A stretch of 37,560 nucleotides of DNA from assembly GCA_024398515.1 (NCBI GenBank), contig JAKSIZ010000022.1:1-37560 (forward strand), written 5' to 3'. A program made the translations under genes and the position numbers. The first letter of the stretch is position 1. Each line of letters starts with the position of its first letter. Source of the stretch: Bacteroidaceae bacterium. GTDB lineage: Bacteria > Bacteroidota > Bacteroidia > Bacteroidales > Bacteroidaceae. The notes under the pieces are model-generated. The model did no database searches, had not been told where the DNA came from, and saw only the letters and a program-made list of their open reading frames with translations. Shown here piece after piece: positions 24,757 through 34,106 of the stretch.

Positions 24757-26463
24757 TTATTGCTTTTTATACCAGAAGAAGTATTGGCGTTGTGCAAGTT
24801 TCTCTTTAGGCGAACGGGCACTGAAAACGGGGCGAAGTGTGTAAGGGTCAAGGCCTGTGTACCACATCTCTGTTGATATGGTCATTGGCGTTGGCGTAAA
24901 GTCTTGCACTTGCTCAAGGCGGAAGTTGAGATGCTTGGTGATATTGGCAAGGTCTTTCATGTCGCGTTCCGTACAACCAGGGTGACTGCTTATGAAGTAA
25001 GGAATGAGCTGTTGAGGCAATCCTGCATGTCGGCAGATGTCGTCGAACCACTGGTTAAACTCGCGGAAAAGGTCGAAAGATGGCTTGCGCATCAATCGAA
25101 GTACGGCATCCGACGTGTGTTCCGGTGCAACCTTAAGTCTTCCGCTTACATGCTTTTCGATTAGTTCACGTGCATATTTTCGCCCATATTCCTTGTCGGC
25201 AAGTACCAGGTCGTAACGCACACCGCTTCCTACAAAGCACTTTTTAACCTTTGGGTTGGCATCGACGGCACGATAAAGTTCAATCAATTTGCGGTGGGAA
25301 ACGTCGAGGTTCTTGCATATTGACGGGTGTGCACACGATGGTCGGCGGCACTTTACACAGAGAGACTTGTCCTTTCCACCCATGCCATACATGTTTGCAG
25401 ATGGTCCTCCAAGGTCGGAAATGTAGCCTTTATAGTCGGGCATCTGAGTTATTTTCTCCACTTCGCGCAGTATGCTTTCCTTACTTCTATTGGCAACAAA
25501 CTTGCCCTGATGAGCCGAAATGGTGCAGAAAGCGCAACCTCCGAAACAACCTCTGTGCATGGTTATGGAGTGACGAATCATCTCGTATGCCGGTATTCGC
25601 TTATCCTTGTACTTAGGATGAGGTAGTCGGGTGAAAGGTAAATCGTATATCCTGTCGAGTTCTTCCGTGGTCATCATAGGCAGAGGAGGTTCGACCACGA
25701 CATATCCTTTGCCCTCAACTTGCTGTATCAGGCGACTTGCATGGACCATGTTGCTCTGTTCTTCGATGATGCGAATGTTCTCGGCTTGCTTTCTTTTGTC
25801 CTTCAGACATTCGTTATGGCTCCAAAGTGTGATGGCTCCATCGGTTATTTTTGAGTCTATCTTGTCACAAAGTCGAACAGTTTGAAGTGGGGCAGGGGAG
25901 AGTTGACGTGCCACCTCGACTATCGCTTTCTCACCCATACCATATATAATAAGGTCGGCACCAGAGTCAACAAGTATCGACGGACGGAGTTTTTCCTGCC
26001 AATAATCATAGTGAGTAAGTCGTCGCATCGATGCTTCAATGCCCCCAAGAACAACGGGAATATCAGGAAATAATTCCTTTAATATATGAGTATAGACAAT
26101 CGTAGGGTACTCTGGACGCTTGTCGTGCGCTCCGTTTGGAGAATAAGCATCCTCACTTCTGAGTCTTCTGTTGGCTGTATATTTGTTTACCATCGAGTCC
26201 ATACAACCAGGACAAACGCCAAAGAACAAACGTGGACGCCCCAGTTTCTTGAAGTCACGATAATCTCCATGCCAATCTGGCTGTGGAACAATGGCAACTC
26301 TATAGCCCTCCGCTTCAAGCACACGTCCTATAACTGCTGCGCCAAACGAAGGATGATCGACGTAAGCATCGGCTGAAAACAGTATTATGTCGAGTTCGTC
26401 CCAACCGCGAAGATCACATTCTTTCTTGGTTGTAGGTAACCAAAGGCGTAGGTCAGTTGTCAT
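24757..26463 (-). CDS. ygiQ: YgiQ-family radical SAM protein
   Basis: A 568-residue protein of the YgiQ/UPF0313 radical SAM family. The cluster motif CX3CX2C is at C306, C310 and C313 (RGCFGGCAFC), binding the [4Fe-4S] that cleaves S-adenosylmethionine. An N-terminal B12-binding-like domain includes FFGVCPGC and VVLGGIEASMRRLTHYD. The C-terminal half has FVGSGVRYDL and VAPEHTSDAVLRLM. The reaction of the family is not established. Its start overlaps the stop of the upstream amidase gene by 4 bp on the same strand, so both are translated together. Confidence 0.93.
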   Translation of the reverse strand: MTTDLRLWLPTTKKECDLRGWDELDIILFSADAYVDHPSFGAAVIGRVLEAEGYRVAIVPQPDWHGDYRDFKKLGRPRLFFGVCPGCMDSMVNKYTANRRLRSEDAYSPNGAHDKRPEYPTIVYTHILKELFPDIPVVLGGIEASMRRLTHYDYWQEKLRPSILVDSGADLIIYGMGEKAIVEVARQLSPAPLQTVRLCDKIDSKITDGAITLWSHNECLKDKRKQAENIRIIEEQSNMVHASRLIQQVEGKGYVVVEPPLPMMTTEELDRIYDLPFTRLPHPKYKDKRIPAYEMIRHSITMHRGCFGGCAFCTISAHQGKFVANRSKESILREVEKITQMPDYKGYISDLGGPSANMYGMGGKDKSLCVKCRRPSCAHPSICKNLDVSHRKLIELYRAVDANPKVKKCFVGSGVRYDLVLADKEYGRKYARELIEKHVSGRLKVAPEHTSDAVLRLMRKPSFDLFREFNQWFDDICRHAGLPQQLIPYFISSHPGCTERDMKDLANITKHLNFRLEQVQDFTPTPMTISTEMWYTGLDPYTLRPVFSARSPKEKLAQRQYFFWYKKQ

Positions 26464-29093
26464 TTTATAAGGAAATCAAGTATGCCTTGCATCAGTGAAA
26501 CCCTGATGTTTGGATTGGTAATACATTCAAACGGGAACGACATTGTGATGCATCTGTAGTCGTTACCCTTGTATGCCACACATGCAGAAGTTGAGTCATT
26601 GTCGTATTTTATTGCCGAAAATGACGGTTCTATCGGTGCAATGCAGTCGGTTGATGTCGCAGCATAATGATTTTCATTCAGCGAATTGTAGATGTTGAAC
26701 TGCACATTCATACCACTTAACAAGCCGTTTGTTTCGCATGTTGCCCTTCCTGCGTAGTTCAGTTTCAGTACATTTGCAAGGAAAGTTGAATCAGAAACGC
26801 TCCTCATATCGCTTGCCACGTAGCTTCCACTAACCATAAGCGAACCGCCAACACTGGTATAAGCACGCAAAGCCTGTTGCAATTTTGGCGAGAAAGTCTT
26901 GTACTTCACAAGTGAATGACCGTCGTCTTTCTCGTTTCCAAGTATAAGGTCAATGACTTCAAACTTGCCAAGGTCCATTAAGTTATCCTCCAATGCGTCG
27001 GACGAAGCACTGCAAACCGTGGCTTTCTTGCATCGGGTTATGGCATTTGTATGTGTGGAGATATAGTCAAACTCGTTACCAGCGAGGAATTTTCCAATAA
27101 GATTGCTTGCACTGTAACCGAGACCAGATGAAGATTCTGAACCCATATTCAGCTTATCGAACGACAATTGCCTGCCGCACCATCCAGGGTTAATGCCCTC
27201 CCAAACGCCTGGATCTTCGTTGATATTAAAGCCTTGTGAGGTTTCGTCGTCTATCTGTGCTGGCGCTGAAAGCCTATGGAAGCCATTTACGACCAAGACT
27301 TTTTTCTTGTTTTGCGGGTAATAATAAGCAGAGATTGTCTCTGAAGGGAAACTCTTTCCACCATCGTTTACAGCTACAACCTTGAAATCATACTGAATGT
27401 TTGGCTTCAAACTTATGTAGAACGACTTTGATTTCACGTATTGTCCATTGTCCCATCCGCGATTTCCTTCCTTAATATATAATATGTAACCATCGGCATC
27501 GGCACTCTTTTCGAGTTCGTCCTTGCGTTCTTCCCATTCAAGTTCTGCGTTACCTTTCTTGTCAATATCCACTCTAAAGTGTGTCGGTGCAAGCGGAGCA
27601 ACGATGTATTTCTCATTGTGCTTGCCTGTGACGAAGCGAAGAATAGTCTTATATATTGCGCGAGCAAGGGTGAATTTGAAGTTTGGATCGTGTGCCATCT
27701 TCATGTCAGGAAAGTTCTGATGCGACAATGTTTCTATGATTGCGCATGGTACTTCGGGTACTCTCGACTCGGAATAATTCTTGTCCCTGATGCTTCGTGT
27801 AGCCCAAATTCCGTACTTTGCAGTAATGTCACGATTGACATTCTCAAGCAAACTCTGTGCAAATTCGTATCCCATCGAGCGTGAAAGTCCGCTGCTATAA
27901 AGCAAATTGCCCTCCTTTGTCGTGGTACAAATGCCGAGAGTTCCGTATATGTCAGTGCCATTCTGATGGTATCCGGCATCGCTATGCACGGCAAGCGACA
28001 GTTCAATAGGCACATTTACCCCCTTCACAGTAGGCATATAAACCGAACCACCGGCAAGATAATTCGTCATCAGCGACCGTGCGTTAATGTCGTCGCCATA
28101 GTCATCGTTACCGTTTTTGCTGCTATAGACATCGTAATCCATGCCTGACCACTGGGCAAAATACCTTGCCCCTTCAAGGCTACGAGGCATTCCACTCGTC
28201 GAACCTCCACGCGATATATTGCCCATACCACCGCCAAAACGTACTGCATCGGTGGTAATATAGCCTTTATCCTTGCAGTAATTAGTAAGGACAACACAGT
28301 TCTGCTCATCGCATCCTTCATCAAAGTCGAATGTTCCTAAATATACCCAAGTGCCACCACCCATCTGTTGGTTGACGATGAAATCGGTCCTAACACCTTG
28401 GTGATACACGCTATATTGCGCACGGTCAACACTTCCATCAACCGTCTGGTAACTTACATATACCGCATACTTCCCTCGTTCTGGTATCAGAGGAATGTAT
28501 GAAGCAGTCGAAACCTTCTTCTTTGAAGTTGTACTAATCTTTCTTGCAGTGCCAGAACGGAACGGATTTTCCTTGTCGTAATAGTTTCCCGCGTGAAAAG
28601 CAAAGCCACAAGTATCAGCCATCTGCCATTTTTCTCCACTCGATGTTTCTATATAATGCGCCACATTGTCCTGTATGGGTTGGTCATTATCGACTATAAC
28701 TTCATTCTTCTGCCAGTCTCTTTCGCGTGGAGTGAACACTATTGCGCCGGCATTCTCCAGCATAGGAATAAGATAAGGAACGACAAAAGTTTGGGTAAAC
28801 AGGTCTTCCCGCGTCAGGAATAGCGATGGTCGTTGCCATTGCCATTTGCTCTTGTTCTTGTCATAATACATTCCGTGAGACGCCCACAACGACAAATGAT
28901 GCCCTTGCAATCCGTGTTCTATGTCGAAAGGTTCCGATATGTTTTGTGTCCAAGGCTGCCCTTCGTAACGTATTTTGCCCCAGTCATCGGCAAAACATAA
29001 GGTTGCGAAGAATGTAAGCAAAGCCATGATAACAATCACCCCTCCTTGAGAGGGGCATAGGGAGGTCTTAAAACCGTATAACCTCATAACCAT
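26460..29093 (-). CDS. Large N-acetylmuramoyl-L-alanine-amidase-like / FnIII exported protein
   Basis: An 877-residue protein. After a signal segment (IVIMALLTFFATLCFA) comes a split Amidase_3-like region, with IELSLAVHSDAGY holding a metal-ligand His and VPCAIIETLSHQNFPDM near 440. Inserted between its halves is a golvesin/xanthan-lyase-type beta domain (YAVYVSYQTVDGSVDRAQYSV). A fibronectin type III domain follows (PTHFRVDIDKKGNAELEW...). The last third is uncharacterised. Such proteins are often called xanthan lyases, but the motifs point to peptidoglycan amidase. The first 22 codons overlap a hairpin repeat, so ATG 29027 is an alternative start. It follows a small gene by 13 bp and overlaps ygiQ. 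Confidence 0.82.
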   Translation of the reverse strand: MVMRLYGFKTSLCPSQGGVIVIMALLTFFATLCFADDWGKIRYEGQPWTQNISEPFDIEHGLQGHHLSLWASHGMYYDKNKSKWQWQRPSLFLTREDLFTQTFVVPYLIPMLENAGAIVFTPRERDWQKNEVIVDNDQPIQDNVAHYIETSSGEKWQMADTCGFAFHAGNYYDKENPFRSGTARKISTTSKKKVSTASYIPLIPERGKYAVYVSYQTVDGSVDRAQYSVYHQGVRTDFIVNQQMGGGTWVYLGTFDFDEGCDEQNCVVLTNYCKDKGYITTDAVRFGGGMGNISRGGSTSGMPRSLEGARYFAQWSGMDYDVYSSKNGNDDYGDDINARSLMTNYLAGGSVYMPTVKGVNVPIELSLAVHSDAGYHQNGTDIYGTLGICTTTKEGNLLYSSGLSRSMGYEFAQSLLENVNRDITAKYGIWATRSIRDKNYSESRVPEVPCAIIETLSHQNFPDMKMAHDPNFKFTLARAIYKTILRFVTGKHNEKYIVAPLAPTHFRVDIDKKGNAELEWEERKDELEKSADADGYILYIKEGNRGWDNGQYVKSKSFYISLKPNIQYDFKVVAVNDGGKSFPSETISAYYYPQNKKKVLVVNGFHRLSAPAQIDDETSQGFNINEDPGVWEGINPGWCGRQLSFDKLNMGSESSSGLGYSASNLIGKFLAGNEFDYISTHTNAITRCKKATVCSASSDALEDNLMDLGKFEVIDLILGNEKDDGHSLVKYKTFSPKLQQALRAYTSVGGSLMVSGSYVASDMRSVSDSTFLANVLKLNYAGRATCETNGLLSGMNVQFNIYNSLNENHYAATSTDCIAPIEPSFSAIKYDNDSTSACVAYKGNDYRCITMSFPFECITNPNIRVSLMQGILDFLIK
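29037..29067. repeat. GC-rich palindromic repeat with stem CCCCTC/GAGGGG
   Basis: A 6-bp stem with 5-nt loop (CCCCTCCTTGAGAGGGG, 29039-29055) followed by GCATAGGGAGGTC, flanked by AT-rich sequence. It resembles the GC-rich intergenic repeats seen in many Bacteroidota genomes. Here it overlaps the possible 5' end of the amidase reading frame. Confidence 0.5.
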
Positions 29094-29106
29094 AAAACCG
29101 TAAAAA

Positions 29107-29379
29107 TCAGTTCAAGTTATAAATCTGGTCAAGCGTCTCTTCAACCTGACTGTTGAATGCCACGATTAGATTGTCGAAGTATTCCTTGGCGGTTTTTCCT
29201 GGTTCGAGATGCGAAACACGGTCGATACTGTTTCTTCTCAAATTGACAATAGACGTCAATAGTGCTTCAACATCTTTCTCGTCAGGTTTGCTACTATACA
29301 ATGACACTGCTACACACTCACTGAAAAGTTGACTGGTTGCGTAGTTGATTAGCTTCTTCAAGTTCCTTCTGTTAGCCAT
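29107..29379 (-). CDS. Small conserved-looking hypothetical protein
   Basis: A 90-residue, mostly helical, soluble protein with a basic N-terminus (MANRRNLKKLINYATSQLF) and no signal peptide, membrane segment or known motif. It is 13 bp upstream of the amidase gene, in the same direction, and has a candidate -7 box (TACATTTG, 29405-29398). I do not recognise a named family. It is likely the first gene of a small-protein/amidase/ygiQ operon. Confidence 0.75.
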   Translation of the reverse strand: MANRRNLKKLINYATSQLFSECVAVSLYSSKPDEKDVEALLTSIVNLRRNSIDRVSHLEPGKTAKEYFDNLIVAFNSQVEETLDQIYNLN

Positions 29380-29397
29380 AGTCGTATAATTTTTCTA

Positions 29398-29405
29398 CAA
29401 ATGTA
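29398..29405 (-). promoter_or_regulatory. -7 box for the small-protein/amidase/ygiQ operon
   Basis: TACATTTG on the minus strand, 18 bp before the start of the small gene, matches TAnnTTTG. No clear -33 partner is present. Confidence 0.45.
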
Positions 29406-29570
29406 TAAAAAAAATTGCCATTGGGAATATCTACGCTTATTTTTTAGTTTTTTTTAAGAAAGATGTACTCATTTGCGACGTATTGCGGCTTATTCATATT
29501 ATTTCGCTTTGATATTTGCGCCGACTGGCAATTAGTTCATTCCAATGTGAACGCAAGGCTTTTTTGGATT

Positions 29571-29691
29571 GAACGTAATAGTCGGGAAAAAACTGTAGCA
29601 GTTTTCGATCGGAAACTGTAGCAGTTTTGACTTGAAAACTGTAGCAGTTTTCTGCGAAGTATTAAGGACATTCTCGTAAAGTTAAGCGTTC
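29571..29691. repeat. Triple-palindrome element 4 (unit AAACTGTAGCAGTTT)
   Basis: Three identical 15-bp units start at 29590, 29613 and 29636 (period 23). Arms pair with one G-U wobble in RNA of this strand. GAACGTAATAGTCG is at 29571-29584 and AAGCGTTC at 29684-29691. It lies in the 415-bp divergent gap 29380-29794, which otherwise holds only the two promoters and AT-rich sequence. Confidence 0.88.
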
Positions 29692-29760
29692 ATATAATAA
29701 ACGAAATATAAAGAATATTAATTTTACACCCATTTATTTCTTATTTTCTAATATTTTGTA

Positions 29761-29768
29761 TAACTTTG
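29761..29768 (+). promoter_or_regulatory. -7 box for the TPR gene
   Basis: TAACTTTG matches TAnnTTTG and lies 26 bp before ATG 29795. No clear TTTG -33 is present at 19-21 bp upstream. Confidence 0.55.
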
Positions 29769-29794
29769 CAAAACAAAATACATAGCATTGAAGT

Positions 29795-31012
29795 ATGCGT
29801 GTGAAAAAGTTTTCAAATAAGCCGATAGAGTGGGGGAGTTGTAACTCATCCTTCATGAATTATGTGCGTCGGTCAAAAGAGTATAATGTTAGGGCATGGC
29901 ATACGGTCGCTGTTGCCCTGATGGTCATTTTGTCGTCAATGCTTGGAACTATGCCTGCCGATGCAAAGAAGAAGGTAACAAGCAAAAGCGACTCACTGCA
30001 GCTGAAGATTGATTCGATACAAAATGTGTTCCTGAGCCAAAAGTTGAACTACGACAAGGAAAACGAAAAGGCATACTTAAAGCAAAGATACGACACAGCA
30101 AAGTTGTTTAACCTTACTCGTCAGATGTTTGCCACCCTTGGACAACTTGATTCACTTGACGTGGCGAAGAACAAGAAACCAAAGTACCGCAAGAAGAACA
30201 GCGAAATGCTCGACGGCTATAGGCGAAACCTCTACAACGGCGGAAACTATTTCTTGCGTAAGGGCAACAACAAAGAAGCATTTTGTTTTTATGACGATTA
30301 TATTGAGTGTGCAAAGAAACCAATGTTTGAGTCGTACAACTATAACGAAACAGATTCATTGATGCCTCAATTGGCATTCTGGGCATTGGTTGCCGCAGGT
30401 TTGCAGAATAATCATCATGGAGTGTTGAAACATTCTGACTTGGCGTACAAGTGGGTAAGGCAGGACCAAGTGTTGCAAATGCAAGCGAATGCTTATATGT
30501 CGCTTGATTCTATTCCGCAATATGCGCAGACCTTGAGAAAGGGTTTCGACTATTGCCCGAGCTACACATATTTCTTCAATGGACTTGTACAGCACTATTT
30601 GGATAGAGAAGAACTTGATTCTGCACTGATGTTGTGTAATGAGGCACTAAGTCGTGATGTCGCGTCTGACAAGAATTTAAAGAAACATTTCAGTTATTCA
30701 AAGTCGGGTATTCTCTTAAAACAGCAGAAATGGGACGAGTGTATTACCGTCAGCGAGGAAATAATTGTATTAGATAGTGCTTTTTCAATGCCTTATTATA
30801 ACATTGGATTGTGCTATTTCAGCAAGGCAGAACCGCTTTCCCGACAGGAGAAGAAGGAAAAACGTTCGTTACTTAACCTGTCGCGTAAGTATTTAGAAAT
30901 ATACCGCGACATGGAACCAAAGGAAAAGAAACGGTGGGCACCACTATTATATAAGGTGTATTTTGACCTTAATCTTGGCAAACATTTCAGGGAAATGGAG
31001 TCTAATTTATAA
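29795..31012 (+). CDS. Membrane-anchored or exported TPR protein
   Basis: A 405-residue protein. A hydrophobic segment near 36-52 (TVAVALMVILSSMLG) after a basic stretch could be a late signal peptide or anchor, ending near MPADAKKK. The rest is alpha-helical with TPR-like repeats (LNYDKENEKAYLKQRYDTAK, GNNKEAFCFYDDYIE, LDSALMLCNEALSR, PYYNIGLCYFSKAEP). ATG 29795 suits the promoter box; ATG 29855 is an alternative that gives a more normal signal peptide. It is 52 bp before the zinc-ribbon gene. No enzymatic motif is seen. Confidence 0.8.
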   Translation: MRVKKFSNKPIEWGSCNSSFMNYVRRSKEYNVRAWHTVAVALMVILSSMLGTMPADAKKKVTSKSDSLQLKIDSIQNVFLSQKLNYDKENEKAYLKQRYDTAKLFNLTRQMFATLGQLDSLDVAKNKKPKYRKKNSEMLDGYRRNLYNGGNYFLRKGNNKEAFCFYDDYIECAKKPMFESYNYNETDSLMPQLAFWALVAAGLQNNHHGVLKHSDLAYKWVRQDQVLQMQANAYMSLDSIPQYAQTLRKGFDYCPSYTYFFNGLVQHYLDREELDSALMLCNEALSRDVASDKNLKKHFSYSKSGILLKQQKWDECITVSEEIIVLDSAFSMPYYNIGLCYFSKAEPLSRQEKKEKRSLLNLSRKYLEIYRDMEPKEKKRWAPLLYKVYFDLNLGKHFREMESNL

Positions 31013-31064
31013 TGTTCCCCCGTTATTTTAAGTCTGAATAAAAATAAATAAAAGAAAGATAATT

Positions 31065-31691
31065 ATGGTTATCAATTGTCCGGAATGTGGAGGAAAAGTT
31101 AGTGATAAGGCGAGCAAATGTCCGCACTGTGGAGTAAGAATAAGGAAACGCAGTTACGCATGGCTGATATATCTGTCGGTTATTGCTGTTGTCATAGGCA
31201 TTGCATGTGGCTATTTCTATTTCCAGGAACAAAAGAAAAACATGGGACAACATAAGTTCGAGATGGTAATGCAAAGCAATAACATCGACGAGATGCAAGA
31301 ATTCCTCGACCTGAACCCAAACACACCAGAAAGTCAACGAAAGGCATTGGAGAAGAAGATAGCACAGTTGAGCATTGTTGCAAACGATTGGAACGATGCT
31401 GTTGAGCGTGGTTCTCGAAGTGCACTTGTAACTTTTGTACACAAATATCCAAACGATGTCCATGCTCATGAGGCAAAGGTTATGATTGATTCGCTTGATT
31501 GGATCACTGCAAAACGTCAGGATACAGAGGAAAGTTATACGACTTACATGGAGCATCATTCGAACGGAAACTACTACTATGATGCACACAACGCATTACG
31601 CCGTCTAAGAGATGAACGTGAGGAGGCAGAACGCAGAATGCAAGCCATGTCTGATACTATTGATGCCTATTTTGAAAATGAAGAATACTAA
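31065..31691 (+). CDS. Zinc-ribbon membrane protein
   Basis: A 208-residue protein. The first 23 residues carry a zinc ribbon with two CPxCG-type knuckles (CPECG and CPHCG). A membrane helix follows at about 32-52 (WLIYLSVIAVVIGIACGYFYF), then a helical extracytoplasmic domain. That domain has repeats resembling half-TPR units (EMQEFLDLNP, ALVTFVHKYPND) and ends in a charged region. It overlaps the clostripain gene by 14 bp, so the two are probably coupled. Related proteins are often annotated only as zinc-ribbon domain proteins; no specific function is known to me. Confidence 0.78.
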   Translation: MVINCPECGGKVSDKASKCPHCGVRIRKRSYAWLIYLSVIAVVIGIACGYFYFQEQKKNMGQHKFEMVMQSNNIDEMQEFLDLNPNTPESQRKALEKKIAQLSIVANDWNDAVERGSRSALVTFVHKYPNDVHAHEAKVMIDSLDWITAKRQDTEESYTTYMEHHSNGNYYYDAHNALRRLRDEREEAERRMQAMSDTIDAYFENEEY

Positions 31692-32913
31692 AAGATGTTT
31701 TTGGGGCGGTGCATGGGTTTGTATGCTTTGCATCGCAATGGCAATGTTTACGTCAAGTTGCAGCCATTCGGATGAAGAACCAACTATTGCACACCGAACA
31801 GTGTGTGCTTACATGATATCGGAAAGCTTGGACGAACCTATTCTCAATAATGTTAGAATGATGAAATCTGGTTCGGTCGGTATTTCTGACAACGACAATC
31901 TCATTGTATATTTGGATAGACCAAACTTGAAATCAATGCTCTTGCGCATATCAAACGGTGCAATTGATACATTAATGACCTATAAAACAAACAATATCAG
32001 CGTTGATCCATCGGTGGTTAGGGATGCAATTGCATGGAGTTTCGAGCATTATCCAGCAGAAAGTTATGGTGTGATATTCGCTTCGCATGGCAGCGGATGG
32101 CTTGTTAGAGGCGATACAGTTGCTGTTGCAAAGACGCCAAAATCATCGTACGGATACGATAAGGGAGGAATGTCGATAAATATTCCTTCTCTCAAAATGG
32201 CGTTGTCTGGTTTGCCGAAATTGGATTTTATCCTTTGGGATTGCTGTAATATGCAGTGCATTGAGGTGGCATACGAACTGAGGAATACCACGGATTGCTT
32301 AATGGGTTCGCCTTCAGAAATACCATCTGCAGGTGGTCCGTATAACAAACTTGTGCCTGCAATGTTTTCACATGCAGCAAATTATCGTGAGACGACACTG
32401 AAGGAATACTGGAATTACTATGCACGCGAAAGGGGAGACTCATTGCCGTTGTCGCTCATTTACACAAAAGATTTGGAACAGTTTGCCAATGTTACTCACC
32501 AGAAACTGCAGATGTTCATGCCACAGAATCCATTAAGAATCGATTTGTCGAACCTTATATTTTATTTGCGCGATACAAAAAGAAATAACGATAGGGTTAT
32601 GTTCGACATGAATAATTTCATGCTTGTGCACTTGGCAAAAGGTGATGTGACCAATGCTGACTATATAGATTGGAAAAGGAGTCTCGACAATGTTGTGACC
32701 TTGAAGTATAGATGTACGAGATGGAAAACCAATACCATGCGACAAAATGACTTCATGTCATTCTACAAATACTTATCCAACGATGACCATTATAGCGGAA
32801 TATCAATGTATGTTCCGTCGTCGGACTATATTGCAAGTCATTGGAATTATAATTATGACCTGCATTCTACGGAGTGGTATTATGCCGTCAATTGGGGAGA
32901 CTTTGGTTGGTAA
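31678..32913 (+). CDS. Clostripain-family (C11) cysteine peptidase lipoprotein
   Basis: A 411-residue protein starting at ATG 31678 (MKNTKRCFWGG), which overlaps the previous stop; the earlier start at 31612 lies inside the zinc-ribbon gene. The lipobox FTSSC gives lipidated Cys28. The C11 catalytic pair is visible: His137 in FASHGSGW and Cys190 in ILWDCCNM. GGMSINIPSLKMALSG lies between them, a typical C11 spacing. These peptidases cut after Arg or Lys; specificity here is not proven. A short terminator follows. Confidence 0.9.
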   Translation: MKNTKRCFWGGAWVCMLCIAMAMFTSSCSHSDEEPTIAHRTVCAYMISESLDEPILNNVRMMKSGSVGISDNDNLIVYLDRPNLKSMLLRISNGAIDTLMTYKTNNISVDPSVVRDAIAWSFEHYPAESYGVIFASHGSGWLVRGDTVAVAKTPKSSYGYDKGGMSINIPSLKMALSGLPKLDFILWDCCNMQCIEVAYELRNTTDCLMGSPSEIPSAGGPYNKLVPAMFSHAANYRETTLKEYWNYYARERGDSLPLSLIYTKDLEQFANVTHQKLQMFMPQNPLRIDLSNLIFYLRDTKRNNDRVMFDMNNFMLVHLAKGDVTNADYIDWKRSLDNVVTLKYRCTRWKTNTMRQNDFMSFYKYLSNDDHYSGISMYVPSSDYIASHWNYNYDLHSTEWYYAVNWGDFGW

Positions 32914-32925
32914 TACAAATAGAGT

Positions 32926-32945
32926 AGGGGAGTTCTTCCCTTTTT
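32926..32945 (+). terminator. Short hairpin terminator after the C11 peptidase
   Basis: AGGGGA (32926-32931) pairs with TTCCCT (32936-32941) with one G-U, loop GTTC, and a T5 tract follows. The stem is short, so termination may be partial. Confidence 0.5.
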
Positions 32946-32960
32946 AAGATAAATAGAAGT

Positions 32961-34106
32961 ATGAATTATCGGTGCCTTGGTAAAACTGGATTAAAAGTTA
33001 GCGAGATTGGATTTGGTGGTGAATGGCTTGAGAGACACACTACTGAGGAATGTTCGGAACTTATCTCTATGGCGCAAGCCGCAGGGATTAACATACTTGA
33101 CTGCTGGATGGCATCGCCGACAGTTCGGAGCAATATCGGCGTAGGCATAAAAGGCAATAGAAGTCATTGGATAATTCAAGGTCATATTGGCAGCACATGG
33201 CAAAATGGACAATATGAACGAAGTCGTGATGTAGAAAGATGTAAGGTCGCATTCAATGATTTGTTAGAACGTCTGGGCACTGATTACATTGATCTCGGAA
33301 TGATTCACTATATTGATGAACAAAAGGAATGGGATAAAGTTCTCGATAGTGAATATCTTAAGTATGTTTACCGACTTAAGGATGAAGGCGTTATAAAGCA
33401 TATCGGAATGAGTACCCACAATCCAAAGATTGCTCATCAGGCTGTTGAGAGTGGTATTGTTGAAATGATTTTGTTCTCAATAAATCCAGCTTTCGACATG
33501 CTTCCGCCTTGTGAAAGTATTGATGACATTTTCAATGAAGAGTATAAAGACGAAAACCTTAACGGCATAAATATTGAAAGGAGTAATCTGTATAAACTTT
33601 GCGAAAAGGAAAATGTTGGCATCACTGTGATGAAAGGTTTTGCCGGAGGACGACTTTTCGACTCGCAGCAATCACCGTTTGGTGTAGCTCTGACGCCTGT
33701 TCAGTGTTTGCATTATGCTTTGACTCGTCCGGCGGTTGCAAGTGTTATGGTTGGATATGATTCTCCTAAGCACATAGTTGATGCCTTGGCATACGAAACA
33801 GCAAATGCTGATGAAAAGGATTATGCCAGTGTTTTGGCGAATGCTCCAAAACATTCCTATAAAGGACAATGTACTTATTGCGGTCATTGTGCACCGTGTC
33901 CACAGCACATCGACATTGCTATGGTCAACAAACTTTATGACCTTGCAACGATGCAACCCACAATTCCCGAAAGTCTTTTAAACCATTACAAGAATCTTTC
34001 GCATCATGCTGACGAATGCCTGAATTGTCACGCGTGTGAATCACGTTGCCCATTTGGCGTGAACATTTCTGCAAGAATGAACGCAATCGCCAAGTTGTTC
34101 GTATAA
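32961..34106 (+). CDS. Aldo/keto reductase with C-terminal [4Fe-4S] ferredoxin domain
   Basis: A 381-residue protein: an AKR TIM barrel (1-290) plus a ferredoxin-like C-terminus. Two cluster motifs are seen: C304, C307, C310, C313 (CTYCGHCAPCP) and C353, C356, C359, C363 (CLNCHACESRCP). Of the AKR catalytic tetrad, Asp47 and a His in LGMIHYID are present, but the Tyr position (D+5) is Ser52 and the usual TK is QGH. It may therefore work differently from classical AKRs, using its iron-sulfur clusters. Family members are oxidoreductases of unknown substrate. It is alone, 47 bp after the C11 gene. Confidence 0.88.
   Translation: MNYRCLGKTGLKVSEIGFGGEWLERHTTEECSELISMAQAAGINILDCWMASPTVRSNIGVGIKGNRSHWIIQGHIGSTWQNGQYERSRDVERCKVAFNDLLERLGTDYIDLGMIHYIDEQKEWDKVLDSEYLKYVYRLKDEGVIKHIGMSTHNPKIAHQAVESGIVEMILFSINPAFDMLPPCESIDDIFNEEYKDENLNGINIERSNLYKLCEKENVGITVMKGFAGGRLFDSQQSPFGVALTPVQCLHYALTRPAVASVMVGYDSPKHIVDALAYETANADEKDYASVLANAPKHSYKGQCTYCGHCAPCPQHIDIAMVNKLYDLATMQPTIPESLLNHYKNLSHHADECLNCHACESRCPFGVNISARMNAIAKLFV

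Noticed and set aside
31023-31589. A 188-residue minus-strand open frame
   Set aside because: It is antisense to the zinc-ribbon gene, which has clear Cys motifs and a membrane helix.
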